Positions 8,483-20,900 of a DNA stretch of 33,551 bases are shown here, piece by piece. Source of the stretch: Azolla pinnata (Eukaryota; Streptophyta; Polypodiopsida; Salviniales; Salviniaceae); contig JBBBWG010009889.1 of the NCBI GenBank assembly GCA_037176905.1, positions 56,551-90,101 of the forward strand, written 5' to 3'. The notes beneath the pieces are model-generated. The model worked only from the letters and a program-made list of their open reading frames with translations. It had not been told where the DNA came from and searched no databases. The translations under genes were made by a program, and so were the position numbers. How positions within the stretch are numbered: the first letter of the stretch is position 1; the number at the start of each line of letters is the position of its first letter.

Positions 8483-11400
8483 TTATTGTCGCATCTCTTT
8501 ACTTGCTTTGCTCAATCCACCGAAACAACTCATCCTCAACCTTCGACTGATTGCTTCGAATCTCGACTTCCTCCGCGGAGTTATCGCTTCACAATTTCGA
8601 ACCTTCAAATCTTCTTCAGCATCAGATGAATCCGTACCTTTAAGAGATGCAGTGATGGTTCTCAATATCATGTGCTGCAAAAATAGAGCCAATGTAAGTT
8701 CTTATTGGTATATGCCGATCATGTTCACAAAGCCACATGTTATGAACATTATCCGAGAAAACAAAAACAAGTACCTTTTCTTCTTCAGCATCATCAAATG
8801 GAGGTTCAGCAAAGTTTTGCCTTTCCCGGGATAAATCATCATCAGCTGTTTCAGAGCACCTTGCCCAATTTTCGGTTGAATCACCATTTGATGTAGGATA
8901 GGAACAACAATCTCCACTTTCTTCTCTACCCTGAGACTGCAAAACATACAGAAGAGCTATAAATATAAAGCACACATAAAATCTTGACATCTTGTTTCCC
9001 TACCCCGAGACTGCAAAACATACAGAAGTGCTATAAATATGAAGCACACATAAAATCTTGACATCTTGTTTCACATAACAAAAAACATGCCTAGGACGTG
9101 TTTGAATCACAAGCAAAACATGGTTTTACAATATTAAATTGATCAGAAGACAGGTTCCCGAAGTAATGTTAATTTTACACATAATAACATTTCTTCCTTA
9201 TGTATAACCTTTACTACCTCTAACAATTTCTCAAAAGAAGGTAGTTCTTCATTCTCGTCATTGTGTTTCCCTCTCCGAAGGAACTCAATAACCTCGGCAG
9301 GATATTCCAACCTGGTCTTCAGAGACTGCAGTTCATCAGAAGTATGTTTCAGTTCTGATGGAAAAAATATCCAATTTTGGCATTGATAAAAAAACAATAG
9401 AAAATATTTAACATGAGGTGTGTGCATCATCCATCCATTACATTACTTTCACCAAGTTTGTCAACAGTTATTTCTTGCTGAGATATGCTCTCCCTCCCTG
9501 ACACAGGACAAAGAAATGAAATTTCAACAGATAACACGAAGTTCTGAAGATAAAAAATCTCAGAAGACAAAAGAAGACAGATGTCGTAATATTTCGAATC
9601 TATATTTGCACAAACTATGTGCTCTATGTGAACATGCAGAAATGCACTACTATGGGCCATTAATATATATGCTCATGTGAATCTGGATTATGAAATCGTA
9701 CTGACATATGAGCAATGTCATGTGGATGTCATAGGCAATCAGTATCAGATGCAAAGTTTGAGAGACGTTTCCTAATCCAGGTCCAAAGAATGAATTACAT
9801 TCTTCTTCTTCTCCTCCTAAACGAGGGCACTGAAAATAGAATGGAAAACTTGCCTTCTGGAATTTCTGCATCCTGTATTTGAAGGACTTGACTGTCCAAT
9901 GCCTCACATGCTGGGTGCTGCAGATAACAGGCACAATAATTTAATCCTGGTGATAAAGAAGGGTAACATATACATGCCAAAACCGAAAAAACAATAATTG
10001 TAAGAAACTAGTGCCTCGAAGAAAGAGCCATGGAACAGACTTGTGATTAGAAACGAACATCAATGGCATGAGCTAGACAGAAGAGGGGATCAATGAGGCA
10101 CCTCAACTAGCCCTTGAAGTGATGGAAAATCATCTAAATCGAATGCCAAGAACTTGCATGTCTCTTCCTCAAACAGATAAGATGGTGGACTCAGAATATT
10201 ATGAAAAAAAATTGTCACCGAGTCATAATAAAACTGTGGCCTTTGTGAGTTATGATTTCCTTCAAACTTAATTATATTTTTGTCGCCCTGAAAAAAAAAA
10301 CCATGAAGAAAACAAGATAAAGAAAAAGAATAAGATGCAATACCATCACTAGTAAAGAAAAACTAAACATTAGAAGAATTCTGCCTGTCACAAAGCTGTT
10401 GAGAGACATACAGAATATACTTGGTGAATTCGATCAGAGTGGTGGGGACGTATGAACATGTCCCCTGTTGCATGTCCAAATAATGCTGGAATGAACGTTT
10501 TTGAAGCATACTGAAATAAAATAAAATAAAAAACACAGTTCATCCGTCAAAAAGCACCTTTTACTTCCTCTCCTTCTTTGCATAACAAATGTCTTTCTAA
10601 AAATACATGGGCAATATATAAACAAAGATGGTTAGGATATCTGCTTCATATGGATCAAAAGATGGTTGCAATATGCAATATGAATGCTCTTCTAACCGAC
10701 AAATTTGTTGTTTCATTCAGGATCACTTCAACAAACAAATGGTGAATTCTCAACAGTACCTGCTTAACATTCATGTCCATGATGTCAAATTGAGCTCTTT
10801 TTTGGATGATTCTTCGCATAATTTGCAATGCAACTCTGATCTGTATAGTAACATAGCAAATAAACATTATTTAAATAGTCCATAAAGTGTATATATATCA
10901 TACCTATACAGATTGTGTCACATCCCAAAGCAAAACATTCTTTCAGATAACCCTTCAATGTTTACATTATATATTGCTTTGAAGGAAAATATAAGGCACC
11001 GGAATATGTTTTGATTTATAGCTCTCTAGTTTACATAATAATGATTCTCAGCCATTATATTCAGTGAAGCTCAATTAGGATAGGACCAGCCCTTCAATAA
11101 AGCTGAAGCCAAGGATGTTTTTCATATGTTTTCACATTTCAAACAGTTAGCATGCATACAAATAGATATACTATGATGCACCAACTTATGAGGTAGCATT
11201 CAACAATTAAATGCATATGATCTCAAAAATTCTAATGAGGTAAAAGAATTAGTTATTCACCACTACATTTATCAAAACATACTGTGAAGTTTCCAAAAGA
11301 ATAAGTGGGTGCTTTAATCATGCTATTTCTTGGATTACACACTGTATTTTGGAGAATGATGTAAGATGTACCTCAAAGGTTCAAACACAATTCCATGATG

Positions 11401-13738
11401 CAGATTTATATTAAGTTCAGCATTCAAAACAGCTTATTTACAACAGTGAGCATCTACTATCTATCACACTTACGGTGAACTTGGGTAGACGAATTTTGTA
11501 CACATCAGCTAGCTCTAGCATTAGGTTGAAGAGATTTGAAAATGGACTGTCAAGTACCATCCCCGCAATAGATGGATCTTCAGAAGCATATAGTATGCTG
11601 CACAACACAAGAGAGGGTGGTGATATTACGTAATGGAAATGCATATAAAATGTGATACAAATAAGTAATATGCTCCATACAAGCATAATATACCTACGCT
11701 TTTATTCTCATCATATCAAGCATTAGATACAAAGTGACGCATGAGGGCATGAGGGCACCCTAAACTGCAACTTTGTTTCTTCTACTTAAATAGAATAGAG
11801 GATTATCTCAGCTCTGCCAATTACCATACTGTTTGATACTTCTATGTTCACTGTGGCAGTGCTTTAGCATACAATCTTGGTATTCCTGCAATACCTACAA
11901 AGCCGTTTGAACATTACCTGGTTACAGCACCCATTGATCGTCCCCAAAGTCCAATGCAAGAAGTTTGCTTCAATGAACGCAGGTACTGAACAGCTGCCAT
12001 CAGATCATCTTTCTGAAGAGAGAAATAATTAAATTTTTAGAGCTAGGAACATCCCACTAAACAAAGACTGCACTATTTCAGCTGAGAAACTAATACTATA
12101 TAAACTCACTTCATTCCAACCAAGAGTAACAAAATCACCATGAGATAGGCCAGATCCAGAGAAATCCAGAGTGAATACAGTAATGTTTGAGGGGAGAAGT
12201 ACAATTGCTGCCTCATTACCATCAGCTCGGCATCCACTGGCCAACATGAAAGAAAGAAAGAGAGAAAACATTCAATGTCTCTTCAGAGGTCAGAAAGGCC
12301 TATGAAACCAGAAAAGAGATTCAGTTCACTTTGAGTTCAACCTTGCCCCAACCTGTCATCAAATTTGTGCTTTTTCAAGATTCAAATTTCGATTGTGCAT
12401 TTATTTTAAATTTCATAAGCACGAGATGATCATTTTTGTAATTCAACGCATACGCATTGTAAATCGATTGGACACATGGAACATGATACATAAACTGAAG
12501 AAAAAACTAGAGATTTTTTACCTGTTTCCATGGCAGTATATAACACATGGGAGCTTGGCATCTTCAGGGAAAGAAAGAGGTACATAATGACTGCATTGCA
12601 GCAATTGGCCTCTACTATTTGTTATCTGTAATATGTATATTAAATGGACACAGTTCAGGAATACTATACAGTATTGAATTACAACAATGACCTCATATAT
12701 GTCAATTTATTCTTATACAAATCAAGAGACAATTTCACATGATGCTTATTTTCTAACTATTTCGAGATATAATATGCCAGTTTCTTGTCAAGCTTAATAG
12801 CATTGAAAAAATTAGAATACTGAGATGTTCAGTTTTCAATGCAATACACATTAGACTATTTTCAAATAGAGGGCAAAGATACAATCTTGAATAATTTAGT
12901 TTCTTCATGATTGTCAATCTTCTATTTTCAGAACGAATGGTTTTTCATGTACATTTTCCCTTCAAAATATCTGGACGATACAGATAGATGAACGTTCATC
13001 GTCTGTATTTTAAGACAGAAATCAAGCTTCTCTCTGTGTGACACCCTGCTATAAAACTATGTCTTTAAAACAGACACCTACCTCTTCACATTGTCTGGTA
13101 ATAGATGTCTTCAAATTTCATTTTAAAAATCACATTCCTTCAGCGTTTGGTGATTGAAATATTTTTTGTAATTTTAGAGCAACAATTACATTGAAAAAAC
13201 ATGTTTCTTTGCATTACTTTCAGAATAAATGAATTAAAATCTTAGGGCAAAAGAAAATTGCATTTTCTTCACATGATTTAATGGTAGATATATCATCAAA
13301 TTTTGGAGCCAGAATTAAAAGTGAAAAGATCAAGTTTCTTCAGTGTTTCAGCCATAAATGAATTAAAATCTTAGATTAAAAATTCCAGAAAAAATCGAAC
13401 TGTCATATAAATTTCAACAAATTATCGTTACATGATTCTAAAATAATTTTTTTCAGATTTATATGAGATTCTGGGAACTGAATCCGGAAGAGAATAACCT
13501 CTAAGTCTTTCCTCTGGTAAGCTCGGCCACGAATGGAGAAATCTGTTTCGAGTAGATCATCTAAAGTATAATCAACCCTGGAAAATACAGAATCAGGGAA
13601 GATATGAATGATGTTTACTGTCCAAATCCACATCTAGATACAAATTCGATTAAAATACGCATACAAACGCTGATATATGTATATATAGAGAGAGAATTAC
13701 CTGGGGGGCCGAATTACCAACTTAATAAAAGGTTCCAT
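8483..13738 (-). CDS. Alpha/beta hydrolase of the plant serine-aminopeptidase-like (S33/ABHD17-like) group
   Basis: Fourteen exons (high to low): 13701-13738, 13499-13577, 12522-12625, 12110-12236, 11918-12012, 11474-11597, 10760-10840, 10412-10510, 10102-10287, 9854-9917, 9447-9497, 9218-9354, 8775-8936 and 8483-8674; 512 aa in one frame. It starts MEPFIKLVIRPPR and then has GRAYQRKDLE, both typical of this plant family (Arabidopsis At3g23540/At4g14290 type). Residues 66-74 CVIYCHGNS form the oxyanion-hole region. The nucleophile is Ser142 in GRSMG. Catalytic Asp233 is in GDMFIRPHHS and catalytic His261 in EGNHNS. After about residue 310 comes an acidic, low-conservation tail ending in basic RRKSRFEAISRRLR. 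No signal peptide or membrane helix is evident. The substrate is unknown: family members are esterases, lipases or thioesterases. The exon 10 donor is AG|GCAAGT, a GC-AG intron, because no GT donor there keeps the frame. Exon 8 was extended to the GTATGT donor because this restores VYSGDKN. The 3' third is less certain than the catalytic core. Confidence 0.9.
8926..9073 (-). repeat. 74-bp tandem duplication across a 3' splice site of the hydrolase gene
   Basis: GAGACTGCAAAACATACAGA occurs at 8933 and again at 9007, and the similarity continues through CATAAAATCTTGACATCTTG in both copies. The duplicated part includes the polypyrimidine tract and AG acceptor of exon 13 (junction at 8936/8937), so a second acceptor lies at 9010/9011. 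Using the distal one would add 74 bases and shift the frame. Confidence 0.9.
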
Positions 13739-13784
13739 GGGAACTCAGGTATAAGGCAGGTTCAGTCTTACTTTTGTACCGCCA

Positions 13785-14330
13785 TCTTCTTCCTTCTTCT
13801 TCCTTTCTCTTCTTTATTCAAAACCCTCTGAGCCTTAGATTTCTTCCTTAATTTTTCTTATTCCAAAACCCTCTGTTCCTTAATTTTTTCTTCTTCCAAA
13901 ACTCTTTGCTCCTTAAATTTCTTCCTTGATCTTCTTGCTTACAAAACTCTGCTTCTATATCTTCTTCTTCTTCTTCTTCTTCTTCTTCTTCTTGCTTCTT
14001 CTTCTTGCTTCTTCACCTTCTTTCTAACCACAATTTCCTGTTTCTTCTTCTTCTTCTTCTTCTTCTTCTTCTTCTTCTTCTTCTTCTTGACCTTTCTATC
14101 GAGAAGCTCCTGTTTCTTCTTCTTCTGCTTCTTCTGCCTGGCTTCTTTCTTCCACGACTGTCTCTTCTTCTCCTCGCTTCTTCCAAACCCCTTTGACCTT
14201 AATCTACCCTCCCTCAGTTGCCTGCTTCTTCTTCTTCTTCTCCTTATGCTTCTCTCCTTCCTCGCTGACCTTCTTCATCCTCTCCCTTCCTCTTTCTTTC
14301 CTTCCTCAGTTGCTCTGACCCGCGTCAGTG
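13785..14330. repeat. CTT-rich pyrimidine tract (GAA-rich on the hydrolase sense strand)
   Basis: About 540 bases upstream of the hydrolase ATG are almost pure C/T on the plus strand, with clean CTT runs at about 13962-13993 and 14042-14088 between diverged CTT/CTTG words. The leucine/serine-rich frames through it are repeat artefacts. On the hydrolase sense strand it is GAA-rich and could be part of the promoter or leader. Long purine-pyrimidine tracts can form triplex DNA. Confidence 0.9.
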
Positions 14331-14786
14331 CGCTGTGATCCTTGGTTTTTCATGGGTTCGCCATTTCTCTGCTTTCCCCCCCACCCCGGCTGCTTTTCTG
14401 CGTTTTCTAGCTGCTGCTCCTTTTGGGGGGGCTGGCTTTCCCTGCTGCCTGTCGTTGGGAGGGGGGTGAATTCTTTTTGACCTAACAGACAGCAAAGATT
14501 TGAAGATGATCTGCCAAACTACAACCACATGCCATCTCACTCTTTCCCTGCAATCTGTCTCTGTCTCTGTCTCTGTCTGTCTCCCTTCTCCCTTCTCCCT
14601 TGAACCTTCTCCCTTCTCCCTCTCCTCTTTACATCTGCAGATTCACTACATCTGCTCAATCAATACTTCATAACCACTAAGACAAAACCTTTGAGAAAAG
14701 AAACTGATTTTAAAACAAAGAACAAAGAACACATTGGAAGTTTAGAGAGGGAAAACTGAGAACACAAAGAGAGGAAAAACAAAGAA
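14331..14786. other. Intergenic low-complexity stretch
   Basis: It contains C- and G-runs (14380-14470), a TCTG/TCTC run (about 14555-14585), and an AAAGAACACATTGGAAGTTT word at 14728 that recurs at 15178. No gene seen. Confidence 0.5.
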
Positions 14787-15390
14787 CACTCTCCTATACA
14801 TCATCAGATCGAAACCGCAATGCTTTCAGAAGAACACAACCAACACCATTGATCAGACATATGAATCGAGTTCATACATGTATGTATATAATTGCATCTG
14901 GATCACTCTCCTATACATCATCAGATCGAAACCGCGATGCTTTAAGAACAACCAACACCATCGATCAGACGTATGAATCAAGTTCATACATGTATGTATA
15001 TAATTGTATCTGGATCACTCTCTTGTACATCGCCAGATCGAAACCGCGATGCTTTCAGAAGAACACAACCAACACCATCGATCAAACGTATGAATCGAGT
15101 TCATAGATGTATGTATATAACTGTATCTGGATGTATGTGTTTGTCTCGAGCTTCGCTTGTGCATTGTTTGCAAGAACAAAGAACACATTGGAAGTTTAGA
15201 GAGGAAAAACAAAGAACACAAAGAGAGGCTTGGATCACTCTCCTATACATCGGCAGATCGAAACCGCGATGCTTTCAGAAGAACACAACCAACACCATCG
15301 ATCAGACGTATGAATCGAGCTCCTACATGTATGCATATAACTGCATCTGGATGTATGTGTTTGTCTCGAGCTTCACTTGTGCATTATATT
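14787..15390. repeat. Four copies of a 112-117-bp tandem repeat with a duplicated spacer
   Basis: CACTCTC-TATACATC-CAGATCGAAACCGC words begin at 14787, 14904, 15016 and 15236. Each copy continues with a GAACACAACCAACACCAT block, a TATGAATCGAGTTC block and CATGTATGTATATAA. After the third and fourth copies a longer tail follows (ATGTATGTGTTTGTCTCGAG at about 15130 and 15349), and the GAACACATTGGAAG segment precedes the first and fourth. The block has therefore grown by nested duplications. Frames across it are short and repetitive, and I see no gene. Confidence 0.88.
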
Positions 15391-15469
15391 GCAAGGAGAT
15401 CCTCAAGAGCTGCCCGCCTCTCGCCTAACCATTCATTCCCAACTCATTTTCTTGATCATTTTTGTAGCC

Positions 15470-15705
15470 CGATCGTTCAATTCCTAGCTCATTCATTGAT
15501 CAAACATATCGATCTCTACAGTTTGCGATCTGGTAGAGTTCCTCAACAGCGCCTATCTATACCCCGATTGTTCAATTCCCAGCTCATTCGTCGACCAACA
15601 TATTAATCTCTATAGTTGGCGATTTGATAGAGCTCCTCGGCAGTGCCTATCTGTAGCCAAATTGTTCATTCCTAGCTCATTCGTCGATCAACCTATTGCC
15701 GATTG
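15470..15705. repeat. About 95-bp tandem repeat, two and a half diverged copies
   Basis: CGATCGTTCAATTCCTAGCT at 15470, CGATTGTTCAATTCCCAGCT at about 15565 and AATTGTTCATTCCTAGCT at about 15660 head successive copies. Each goes on to CTCATTCRTYGAYCAA and a GCGATYTGRTAGAG block. No coding sense was found. Confidence 0.8.
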
Positions 15706-17984
15706 GGCATTTCCTCCTATCATAACAAAACTCAATGACCTAGCCCTAGAGAACACCGAAGCACCAATTTGTTGCCCATTTTGATGGTTCCATTTCCTCG
15801 AGACCAGCATTTGATGGGCAACATGCTGCTTGCACCAACTAGGAAATCCCGGGAAAAAAACAACATTTTCTCTTCTATGAAAAACAAAACATGCAAGAAA
15901 ATGATCTCTCCAACTTCATAGCGGCCCCACTGCATATCTTGCTGCAAACATCTCTCGAGTATATATATCTTGTACATCTCGGCTTTGCTGCTCGTAAAAA
16001 GCTCTCGCCATGTTGGTCCGATAAGCGCTTTTTCTTCTAGAAAAGCGTTTTTTACGATGGGGTTTGTTGGGGGTTATTTGTCTGTGTGCACTGGCGAGTA
16101 ACGAAGCCACAGCTGGAGCCAGTAGAGAGCCAGAGGCATGAGCTACACGGAGATTTTCAACCTCCCAATGCAATGAAGTCCAATCTTGATCTGTCTGTTA
16201 TCACGCAATCGATTCAGGGGGTTTTGAGGAGCTTTATGCATAAGAAGCATATCATCGGCAACATCACTCCGCATTGGATGCAGATCGACATGGGCATCAA
16301 CAGCAGATCACGCACTCTTCATCGGAATGCGTTTCGACAGTTTTTCGGGGGCCAAGGGGGGGAACCTTTCGATTCAGCCCTCGAAACTCGAAAGCACTCC
16401 CAACAACAGTAATTGAAATGCCGATGCCTCGGATTGCTTAAAATTTGTGAAACTCGATGAATAAGGAGCCCCCAAGGAGCCCCCATTTTTCCTCTGCTTA
16501 TTCTCATGTGGATCCATCTTCCATGTATGTATATATCTCAGCAAAAATACATTTGTATCCCGCACTTCGTCTACTGCTCATGCTTCAGCATCTTTTAATA
16601 TATCAGTAGAAGAAAAATAAAGGATCTTAGAATGTGGGTACCTTTTTAAACATGATGCGGGTTGGTCCCGATGATTGATCTCTTCAAGGAACGTCTTCGC
16701 CGCAACTTGGATCGAACCGATCTTGCTTTAAACTCAATGGGCTAAGAAAGAAGATCATGGTTTTTCACTCCATGTCTGAAAGGGACCAATGGAAATCATA
16801 TTCATTATAGCTGTAAGATGAATGCAACGAAACATCAATCCCACTAAATAGCACAGAAACGAAATCCACTCTCCAAAATTTGTGCCAGGATTCACCCACA
16901 AACTAGCGGCAAGAGTGAACATGATTTTAGAGAATGAATCCAAATTGCTTGCCTTTGAGCCCAAGCGATGGATTTGTCGATCTCTATTCCACGAGCTTGG
17001 TCTCCTCCCATTATCTTCAAGAAGGAGCATTTCTATGTTACCAATACCACCTACCATCTAATAGCATATTCCATGTTAGTCAAAATTTTGCCAAAAAGAT
17101 ATCCCTGTATTGAAGATAAAAACTTAAATGGAACAAGGAGCCTGAGCTTTACCATGTCTCAAAACTTCTGACAGTAATAACATAGCCTGTCTTCTAGGCC
17201 CATTACTGCCAGCCAGTTCAGCATAAAGTAGCTCACCATACAGGAAATGCCCACACCACCTGATGATGCACTGCATCTCATTGCATTCACATTCCTCAAA
17301 AACTTCTAGGACCACAATGCTTCATTGGACATAAATGTCGCCGAGAAAACAAACATGATTATTTCTCACTATTATAGACTTTGGGTCTTTACAGAGATTC
17401 CCAACAGTTGCTACAAAGAATCAGAGCCTCCTCATGAATGATTTTTGTATACAACAAGAAAACTGGGTTGGATATCTCGACCGTGCATACCTTTAGAAAC
17501 TGAAAAACCTGAAATACACTTGATTTCGGGTGGCTTACAAAATTTTTTCTGGGAGACCCCAGCAGCACATGCAATGGTATTCTCATTTTTATTTTTCTTT
17601 GACGCTTCCAAACGCCTGTGATCTGAACTCTTGCGTGATATCAAGCTTCGCAATATACCTCCATTTGACACATTTGATATACACTGCACCTGCACATGTG
17701 CATGCTGCAATAAAACTTTTTGAGTATACAAACTCAATACAATCGTTGCCATAGTAAAGTCTGCTTTACTACCTGGCAATGCCAACAAACGACAGTAAGA
17801 ACATTCCACTCTTGGTAGCATGATAGATAATAAGAAGATAAAAAACATGATATTTAAATTATTACCATTATGATACCTTCAGGTCAAAACCCAAGTCCAT
17901 TTCCTGCTCTTGATCACCCTCCATATGAGAAAAATGCTAGCTTTATGTAATATACAATTATTATGTAGCTTAATAGAGAAAACA
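15706..17984. other. Intergenic region downstream of the importin gene, with unproven coding-like fragments
   Basis: No recognised gene. At 17124-17330 on the minus strand a frame reads FLYGELLYAELAGSNGPRRQ, and at 17460-17590 another reads MRIPLHVLLGSPRKNF. Both look more protein-like than their surroundings and have plausible splice signals, but I could not join them into one frame or name a family. The first 400 bases below 17985 probably include the importin 3' UTR (AATAAA on the minus strand near 17590). A frame at 16086-16412 (+) is unassigned. There is a relatively G/C-rich patch at 16330-16490. Confidence 0.4.
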
Positions 17985-20900
17985 TTATGTAGCCAACATT
18001 TTCTGGAGCTGGTTGAGTAATGAGGGATGTAGTCTTGAGAGAGAAGCATTAAAGGCTGCCTCGCCATGGAGTGAGGAACAAACTTGAATTTTTTCCTTCA
18101 GCAATGGTACAACAGAAATGTTGTTGATTGGATCTGATGCTAACATCTACATAACCAATCATATTATCCTATAAGCATCCTAACAAACAAGCAAATGAAT
18201 TTCTATAAAATTACCAAAAGCATTTGATGATTCATGAAAGTATGCAAGGCACAGAATCATACCTTCCGTTTTCTCTTCTCTTCATTTTCGCTTAAGCGTG
18301 CTGATGTATCCCCTTCGTGCTGTGAATCTGAAGAGTAGTAATCATACCTGTAACAAATCTACATGGATAAGCAGAGATGGAAAATCACACAGAATTCTGA
18401 CTCTAATGCAAAAACTCCATGAGCCAACTAGAAGTTCCAGGATTTCCTATTAATACGCAGTTGGATTTCTACATTTACCCTCTCCCAGCTCTCGTTACAA
18501 ACGTTACTAATTACATAGAGAGCTTAGGTGGCATACAAAGATTACTATGCTAATAAGTTTGCTTTACAGTAGTTTCTTCATAAATGACATGCTGAAAAAC
18601 ATTCAAGATGAGAACGTCTGGTATCTTCAGAGATTTATTATTGACGTTTCTTTCTTTCTTTCTCCCTAGAAAACACGATATGAAACATACTTAAAAGAAC
18701 AATGTGATCTATACAGCCAGAAGTTACATTCAAGCCATAGAAAATGATATGCATTAACCCTAAGCTACGCAGATTCCTGTATAACTAGCTGTGAAAGAGT
18801 CTTCAGTCATAATATAAATTGTGAAGCACGTGATGCTCTTGAGACCCTAGGTTTCTATGGCATAGTTAACATCCTCGGCCCAGGAAGTACACCCTACGGA
18901 ATGCACCTTTATTTTAGACTGACCAGATATCACGAATCTGTGCATCTCAACCATTAAATTCAATAAACATGAATGTCCAGTTAGTCGGTGCAAGTAAAAT
19001 TCAATCCTCATCTCAGTCAAATATTCCTGAAGACTTTTTAAATGAAGTGAGTTAGTACAAGAGATGATGCACCATGGGATTACAGAGTTTTGGGGGCAAT
19101 CTGCCGAACCTATAAAATAATCGAGGTCAAAAACCTATCTGGATAAGAAAAATATAATGAAGCATTATCCTCATTCGCCAACTTTCTGAAGAAATCCAGA
19201 CATAATCTGCAGAAATATGTTCATAAACCTCCCATGTACTAATGACTACAGTCATCTAAGACCTGATAGTACACCGACAGTACAGATGTTTCCGCCCAAA
19301 GGATCAAATACAGAGATGTCTTAATCTCTAGCTGTCAAATATACATCTGTCTTACAAATAAGCAGGACTTAGGTGGCTGTTGGAAATCACTCTGCAAGCA
19401 CATCATGTCTTGTCCTCCTTGTACCCCTTAAAAAACCAAGCTCAAGAAGATGAGCTTGATGAGAAGATGGGAGGCAACATCAATGCAGATCTAAGAATAT
19501 ACGTAATCCACCATTTTCTGTACATGCATAGTATACAACACAACCTCCTGCGAAGCACAGTAGTTTTGAAGAGTCTTACAAGCCCTCTAATAGGTCTGAT
19601 ATGCAGAAAATCACCTGTATACAGCAGAATCAGAATCCACCAACTGAGCACCCTCTATTTACTCAAACAATACAGTCTAATATCCTGTAAACATACAATC
19701 CAAACAGACTTGGAGAGTGGGAATGCCTGTTTAATGGAATAAACACACTTGAGAGTTGATCTAAACGTGCTTTCAGCTTCTACTAGATCCACTATTTGGG
19801 TTCTTGTGTAAATCTAGTTCACAGGATCCGAAAGGCAACAGTGAATTTGCTGGCTGCGATTTATAACCTCCTCAATGACAACTAAATGAAATTATGTCAT
19901 CCAGAGGGGAGAAGCTCCTAGTGAATTTTGTCTGTGCCTCAGTTTCACAGCCCCCAATCCACTCTCTATCTGATCAACAAGTGGTTCAAGTACGGATAAA
20001 TATATCTTAACCAATGCTCCTGAATTGAGTAAGGGCACAAACATTATGGCCCCAAGGTCGAAAGAGACACAAACAGGTGTAAGGAGAACATTGATATTGA
20101 TAACTCTGTGACAGTAGTATCTATGGCCAATATATGATGTTCAGGAATTAAAATATCTTGTAGAGAAACCACAAAGTGAACTCAATGATATATGAAGTTG
20201 TAGAGAGAGATTATGTCAGAATACTAATGAATGAGGAGAGATCCAGAATACGGGCATTAATACATTCTTCATTACTTTCCTAACAAAAATTATTGTTCAG
20301 TTCTAATTTACCCTTGCACGCTGACTCCATTCAGCTCCTCATCAGTTTGATGTATTATGCTCGTGCAAACACTACAGAAAGTGAACCAAATGAAAAACAA
20401 TAACTAAGTAGCAAATTATTTAATTTCGTAGAGAACCTTTCCCACCTGAAGATTTGTTCTAGTCTTTCAAGGACCTGAGTTTCTTTTATAGTCAGTAGGA
20501 CACATAACGCCAAAGCACAGATTTTTTTCCGTGGATATGTGGTAAGGGAATCTGCCTGCACAGGGACAGTGAGAAAAAATTACGAATTATCTCCCCAACA
20601 TTAAGTAGAAAACCCATTAGAGTATAGCAGTGCACCTTCTCAAGCCATGCATCGAAAAACGTAAGTAAAAGGCTTTTACTACTTTCAGAACTCATTTGTC
20701 CAAGTACCAAGTGTAATGATGGTTGTGATATCCATTGCGCAAAAAATGAAGTATTTTGCACTAATACTCTTGCAAGAATAGCACCAGCACTAGCCCGCAC
20801 AATATCAGCCTCATCATTACCCAATATAACAATTCTTAAAAGCTTCTGAAATCAATTTAGTCCAAGATGTTAGTAAAATCAGCCAAGCTTAAAATCTTAG

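Noticed and set aside
9828..9853. A 24-base intron after hydrolase exon 10 joining to VPSFRRRRRRM
   Set aside because: Too short for a plant intron, and the frame stops at once; the GC-AG junction to 9497 keeps the frame to the end.
14005..14338. Leucine-rich frames on + resembling membrane segments
   Set aside because: They are direct translations of the CTT tract.
16086..16412. A 108-residue frame on + as a possible gene
   Set aside because: No recognisable family, domain, splice partner or codon bias; kept only as unassigned sequence.
19380..19742. A 120-residue frame on + inside an importin intron
   Set aside because: It lies in an AT-rich intron on the opposite strand, with no similarity or regulatory context seen.
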